A program made the position numbers and the translations under genes. Below the pieces are notes generated by a model. That model did no database searches. It was given only the letters and a program-made list of their open reading frames with translations, and was not told the origin of the DNA. From Alphaproteobacteria bacterium (GTDB lineage: Bacteria > Pseudomonadota > Alphaproteobacteria > UBA3830), in the NCBI GenBank assembly GCA_025998775.1, contig BNWK01000060.1, forward strand, positions 1-7,750: a stretch of DNA of 7,750 bases. The letters run 5' to 3'. Shown one piece after another: positions 5,086 to 7,750 of this stretch; within the stretch, counting starts at the first letter, position 1, and every line of letters begins with the position of its first letter.

Positions 5086-5694
5086 ATGGTGGTAGATTTC
5101 GCGGTCTTGATTGCGGCCTTCTACCTAAAACTAAAAACTCCGTTGAATGGCGTGTTCGACTTCAAGTTGGAACATTTGTTGGCCATGATCCGCTTCTCTG
5201 GTGACAACATAGTAGACCGAATTCTTGAAATAGACAACTCAGAGGCTATTGCGCTTCTCGGGCAACCGCAGGCCAGTACCTCGGGAGAAAAAATCCATGG
5301 ACCTAACCTTTCATACCTGGAAGCAGCGGAACTAGCTCTAAAAAATCATCCCCAAGCCGCTGGAATCCTGAAAGACACTCTAGGTACCTCTCATCTCAAC
5401 CTCGCATCCGCGTTAGCCGAATTCTATCAGAACGGACCGCGGTCGTTAACGGAAATCACGATGGAAGAGACGCTGGCGGCGCTGGAAGATTCGGAACGCC
5501 GAACCGCGAAGGCCTTGATGTACGTGGGGATCCGAGTACCGGAACGGCGACTACAACACCCAACATCGTCGTTTACGCCGCAGGCCTACAGGCTTTTCCT
5601 TATCATTTCTCTATTTACCTTGGCTATAATTATATCGTCGAATTTCTCCGGTAATTTCACAATGCTTATCCACGACGGTATGTTTATATTGTGA
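5086..5694 (+). CDS. GC-rich hypothetical ORF, no recognised family
   Basis: The frame encodes 202 residues. From about residue 35 to 165 it reads like a soluble, mostly helical acidic protein: SYLEAAELALKNHPQAAGIL near 78-97, then SHLNLASALAEF, then EITMEETLAALEDSERRTAK at 125-144. It lacks Cys in this part. From about residue 167 the frame continues antisense to the 3' end of the glycosyltransferase-like gene, and the sequence turns hydrophobic in a way that looks accidental. The real gene may therefore have ended near 5586 before a rearrangement. By hand count 5401-5580 is about 58% GC against about 40-43% in the neighbours, with many codons ending in C or G. No clear Shine-Dalgarno precedes the ATG at 5086, and internal ATGs (for example at the MIRFSGDN block) are possible starts. 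It could be a transferred or truncated gene; function unknown. Confidence 0.45.
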   Translation: MVVDFAVLIAAFYLKLKTPLNGVFDFKLEHLLAMIRFSGDNIVDRILEIDNSEAIALLGQPQASTSGEKIHGPNLSYLEAAELALKNHPQAAGILKDTLGTSHLNLASALAEFYQNGPRSLTEITMEETLAALEDSERRTAKALMYVGIRVPERRLQHPTSSFTPQAYRLFLIISLFTLAIIISSNFSGNFTMLIHDGMFIL

Positions 5695-7667
5695 GCTATT
5701 AAATCTGCTAAACTGCCTCTTGCTTTGTTATACTTGTAATGTGATTTTTTTATAAAAATATACGAGACATTTGTATCCAGGAGTATTGGTCCTACGGTTT
5801 TTTCGGAAAACACGCCTGACATAACCTTATGGGACGATATTATACCTTGCTGCTGTCGGTGATATGGAGCTCCCACAACGCTATGCTTGGTGTAATGCAA
5901 AAGCTTCGGGCCATCGTCTAAGAATGCCATAATTACCACTGGCGTATCCGATAGATTGTCTATTTCTTTATATAGCTCGATCGCTGTGTATTTTCTTTCT
6001 TTTGCGATGTTTTTCCCGGTTGATTTTATATTGTCGGCGATAATCGCTGTAAAAAAAACTCCGATCGTAAGAAAGAGCGCCAGTGTTATACGGATGATTC
6101 TAGAAGACGTCTCTACCAATTTACTATTCATTGCAAAATCAATCAACAGAGGAAGGCTAAATAAAATAGAGAAGTGAAGCATTCTTATGGAAAAAAATGT
6201 GCATATCGTATAGAATATGGTGTGCAATATAAAAATCAGCCATATTATGCTGGATCTGCAGCAACGCCTACCGGCCAGATAATGAATCTTATGGACTACG
6301 GCTATTAATGTGATCAATGCATGTAGCACAAAACAAATCCCAAATTTGTCTGCAAGTACTGGCCTCATCTCGTGTACCTTGCTAAGCCAAATTAATTTTA
6401 CGTAATCGCTGATATCACCTTCCATTCCCTGAAGAAACTTTGGATACATGAGGAGAAATAGCGCAGCAACGATGAACAACATGCTTCCAGCGCCGAATAA
6501 TGCTAGCAGCGTGCGTGTATCATTATGGGGTCCGACGATACGCTGGTCACATTGGCATGTCCCTAAAAAAATAGAAGCACAGGTAAACAATGAAAAATGT
6601 ACTATCGATATTTTATCATATTCAATTGCAGAAACTTCCCCTGCAAACAGAATCAGAGGAAACGACACTAACAATAGCAATGGAAACGTAAAAGCTACAA
6701 TAGATACTCCATCATCAGACCTTGTAATATAAAACGCATACATAGACAATAAGAACATAGTAGCAAAAAATATATATGATGTATTTGATACCGAATCCAG
6801 TATTATCATTCCAATAAAGAAAGCTGTAAGAATGTTTTGTAGTAGTAATTTTTTTAGATCACCAATTCCTCCGAGTGCAAGAAAGAAAAATAACGCATTA
6901 ACAAGACAAATTGGGATTAATGTTTCCGGAGATATCCATATGCACAGCGCAGATATTAACGACAGCAGCACATAATCTTTTATCCTATTAAAATTGTTGC
7001 ATACGATCTTGATGGCCGCATCTATGAATATCAGCTCAAATAAAGTTATAAAAGCATGATGATCCGGTCTCCCAAATGAATAGATGCAAACGAAAACAAT
7101 GTGTGTTAAAAATATTGATACAAGTACATTCGCATCGTATTTCTTTAATATTCTACAGGAAATTCTGAAAAGAACTGCAATGCTTCCGCATTTTAACGCC
7201 AAAGACGGAGTAAACATATTAGTTTCCCAAACCCCATCATCTTCTGAGTCTGGCTTATAGAGAAAATCTTCAATCTTTTTTTTCTTCGAGATATCACACA
7301 ATGCACCAATACTAAACAAAAGTCCTTTTTTAGAAGATTTTGCATATTCAAGACCTGCGGTTAAGTGAAATATATTCATCGAACTCGATTTAGTATTTGT
7401 TTCTTCCTCCTCCTCCATGGATGAGCTGAATTTCTGCATTGTCATTCCCAATCCGATTAGTCCTCTGGCACCATCGAAGGAAACAGCATTTTTTACTGCC
7501 TTATCACTTACGTCGGCATATACCTCTGGGGAAAATGCATCATCTTTGTCCTTTCCCAACTCGTTTTGCTGAGTTTCCGGCGAAAACTCATCATCGTCCT
7601 GTGAATCATTGTCCGAATACACAGAAAAGAAACACAAAACGGAAAATACATAGGCGAGATTCTTCAA
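5586..7667 (-). CDS. Chimeric ORF: outer-membrane barrel-like N-terminus fused to GT39/ArnT-like membrane glycosyltransferase C-part
   Basis: The 693-residue frame has two unlike parts. Residues 1-18 (MKNLAYVFSVLCFFSVYS) form a signal peptide. Residues 19-160 are acidic linker plus amphipathic strands such as ARGLIGLGMTMQKF, IFHLTAGLEYAK, KGLLFSIGALCDIS and MFTPSLALKCG, as in small outer-membrane barrel proteins of intracellular alphaproteobacteria. From about 162 on it is a polytopic inner-membrane protein with roughly ten hydrophobic segments. It has FGRPDHHAF (198-206), WISPETLIP (244-252), WLSKVHEMRP (427-436) and a soluble tail with GAPYHRQQQGI (599-609). This pattern belongs to GT39/ArnT-like lipid-linked sugar transferases. 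The usual first ~130 residues, including the first periplasmic loop with the catalytic Asp, are absent. GGAGG five bases before the TTG at 7667 favours that start; the ATG at 7679 lacks a site. Likely inactive as a transferase; whether it is expressed is unknown. Confidence 0.7.
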   Translation of the reverse strand: MKNLAYVFSVLCFFSVYSDNDSQDDDEFSPETQQNELGKDKDDAFSPEVYADVSDKAVKNAVSFDGARGLIGLGMTMQKFSSSMEEEEETNTKSSSMNIFHLTAGLEYAKSSKKGLLFSIGALCDISKKKKIEDFLYKPDSEDDGVWETNMFTPSLALKCGSIAVLFRISCRILKKYDANVLVSIFLTHIVFVCIYSFGRPDHHAFITLFELIFIDAAIKIVCNNFNRIKDYVLLSLISALCIWISPETLIPICLVNALFFFLALGGIGDLKKLLLQNILTAFFIGMIILDSVSNTSYIFFATMFLLSMYAFYITRSDDGVSIVAFTFPLLLLVSFPLILFAGEVSAIEYDKISIVHFSLFTCASIFLGTCQCDQRIVGPHNDTRTLLALFGAGSMLFIVAALFLLMYPKFLQGMEGDISDYVKLIWLSKVHEMRPVLADKFGICFVLHALITLIAVVHKIHYLAGRRCCRSSIIWLIFILHTIFYTICTFFSIRMLHFSILFSLPLLIDFAMNSKLVETSSRIIRITLALFLTIGVFFTAIIADNIKSTGKNIAKERKYTAIELYKEIDNLSDTPVVIMAFLDDGPKLLHYTKHSVVGAPYHRQQQGIISSHKVMSGVFSEKTVGPILLDTNVSYIFIKKSHYKYNKARGSLADLIAHNINIPSWISIVKLPEKFDDIIIAKVNREMIRKSL

Positions 7668-7677
7668 GTTATCCTCC
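7667..7677 (-). promoter_or_regulatory. Strong ribosome binding site choosing a TTG start
   Basis: GGAGG (7673-7677) is followed by ATAAC and then TTG at 7667, producing the signal peptide MKNLAYVF. The Shine-Dalgarno core overlaps the upstream ATG at 7679, which has no site of its own. Confidence 0.6.
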
Positions 7678-7692
7678 ATAAAAAGCATTAAT

Positions 7693-7721
7693 ATGCTAGC
7701 ACAGCCATCATCAATTAACAA
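7693..7721 (-). promoter_or_regulatory. Candidate extended -10 promoter of the chimeric gene
   Basis: On the minus strand TTGTTA (7716-7721) and TAGCAT (7693-7698) are 17 bases apart, and the -10 is preceded by TGC, an extended -10. It lies 26 bases upstream of the TTG start. If the N-terminal part came from an outer-membrane protein gene, this would be that gene's original promoter. Confidence 0.35.
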
Positions 7722-7750
7722 ATTTTTAATAAATTTGCGTTATATAAGTT

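Noticed and set aside
4989..5204. Plus-strand frame upstream of the GC-rich ORF
   Set aside because: It overlaps the start of the 5086 frame in another phase and has no ribosome site, domain or consistent composition.
5956..7681. Plus-strand frames opposite the chimeric gene
   Set aside because: They are antisense to a long frame with recognisable signal peptide, membrane segments and glycosyltransferase motifs.
1..7750. tRNA, rRNA and CRISPR arrays
   Set aside because: No cloverleaf with a TTCGA/GGTTCGAATCC-type arm, no rRNA-like sequence and no regularly spaced repeats were seen on reading both strands.

Overview
The window looks like chromosomal DNA of a moderately AT-rich, IS-laden bacterium, most plausibly a host-associated alphaproteobacterium of the Holosporales/Rickettsiales type. 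This is inferred from three things: alphaproteobacterial-looking xseB/yggT/folD genes, several decayed insertion sequences, and envelope or secreted genes without clear relatives. No rRNA, tRNA or CRISPR array is visible, and no single gene fixes the taxonomy.

Left part (1-1390) is a mobile-element graveyard. It holds the start of an IS4/Tn5-like transposase running off the left edge (minus), an internal piece of an ISAzo13-type transposase (plus), and a structured stretch that looks like the 5' end of a group II intron (minus). That stretch sits exactly where an IS30-type transposase (minus) stops matching its family. A small remnant of an rve-type (IS481/IS3) transposase follows, with a related end motif present in two full and one partial copy.

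Middle part (1393-4985) holds a small repeat-containing lipoprotein (plus). It converges on a 405-residue exported protein with a degenerate kinase/APH-like signature (minus), and a hairpin lies between them. Upstream of that gene is a compact minus-strand operon, xseB - yggT - folD: exonuclease VII small subunit, a small membrane protein, and the bifunctional folate enzyme. Adjusting starts to ribosome binding sites gives intergenic gaps of 23 and 14 bases.

Right part (4986-7750) has a plus-strand ORF without recognisable relatives. It is markedly more GC-rich (about 58% in its best stretch) than its surroundings and runs antisense into the next gene. That next gene (minus) is the most striking object here: a 693-residue ORF whose first ~160 residues look like an exported outer-membrane beta-barrel protein and whose remaining ~530 residues are the C-terminal bulk of a polytopic GT39/ArnT-like membrane glycosyltransferase. 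It looks like an in-frame gene chimera.

Functionally, xseB/yggT/folD are housekeeping. The lipoprotein, the kinase-like secreted protein and the chimera are envelope or secreted genes that could act at the host interface. The two ends of the window record repeated insertion, truncation and recombination.
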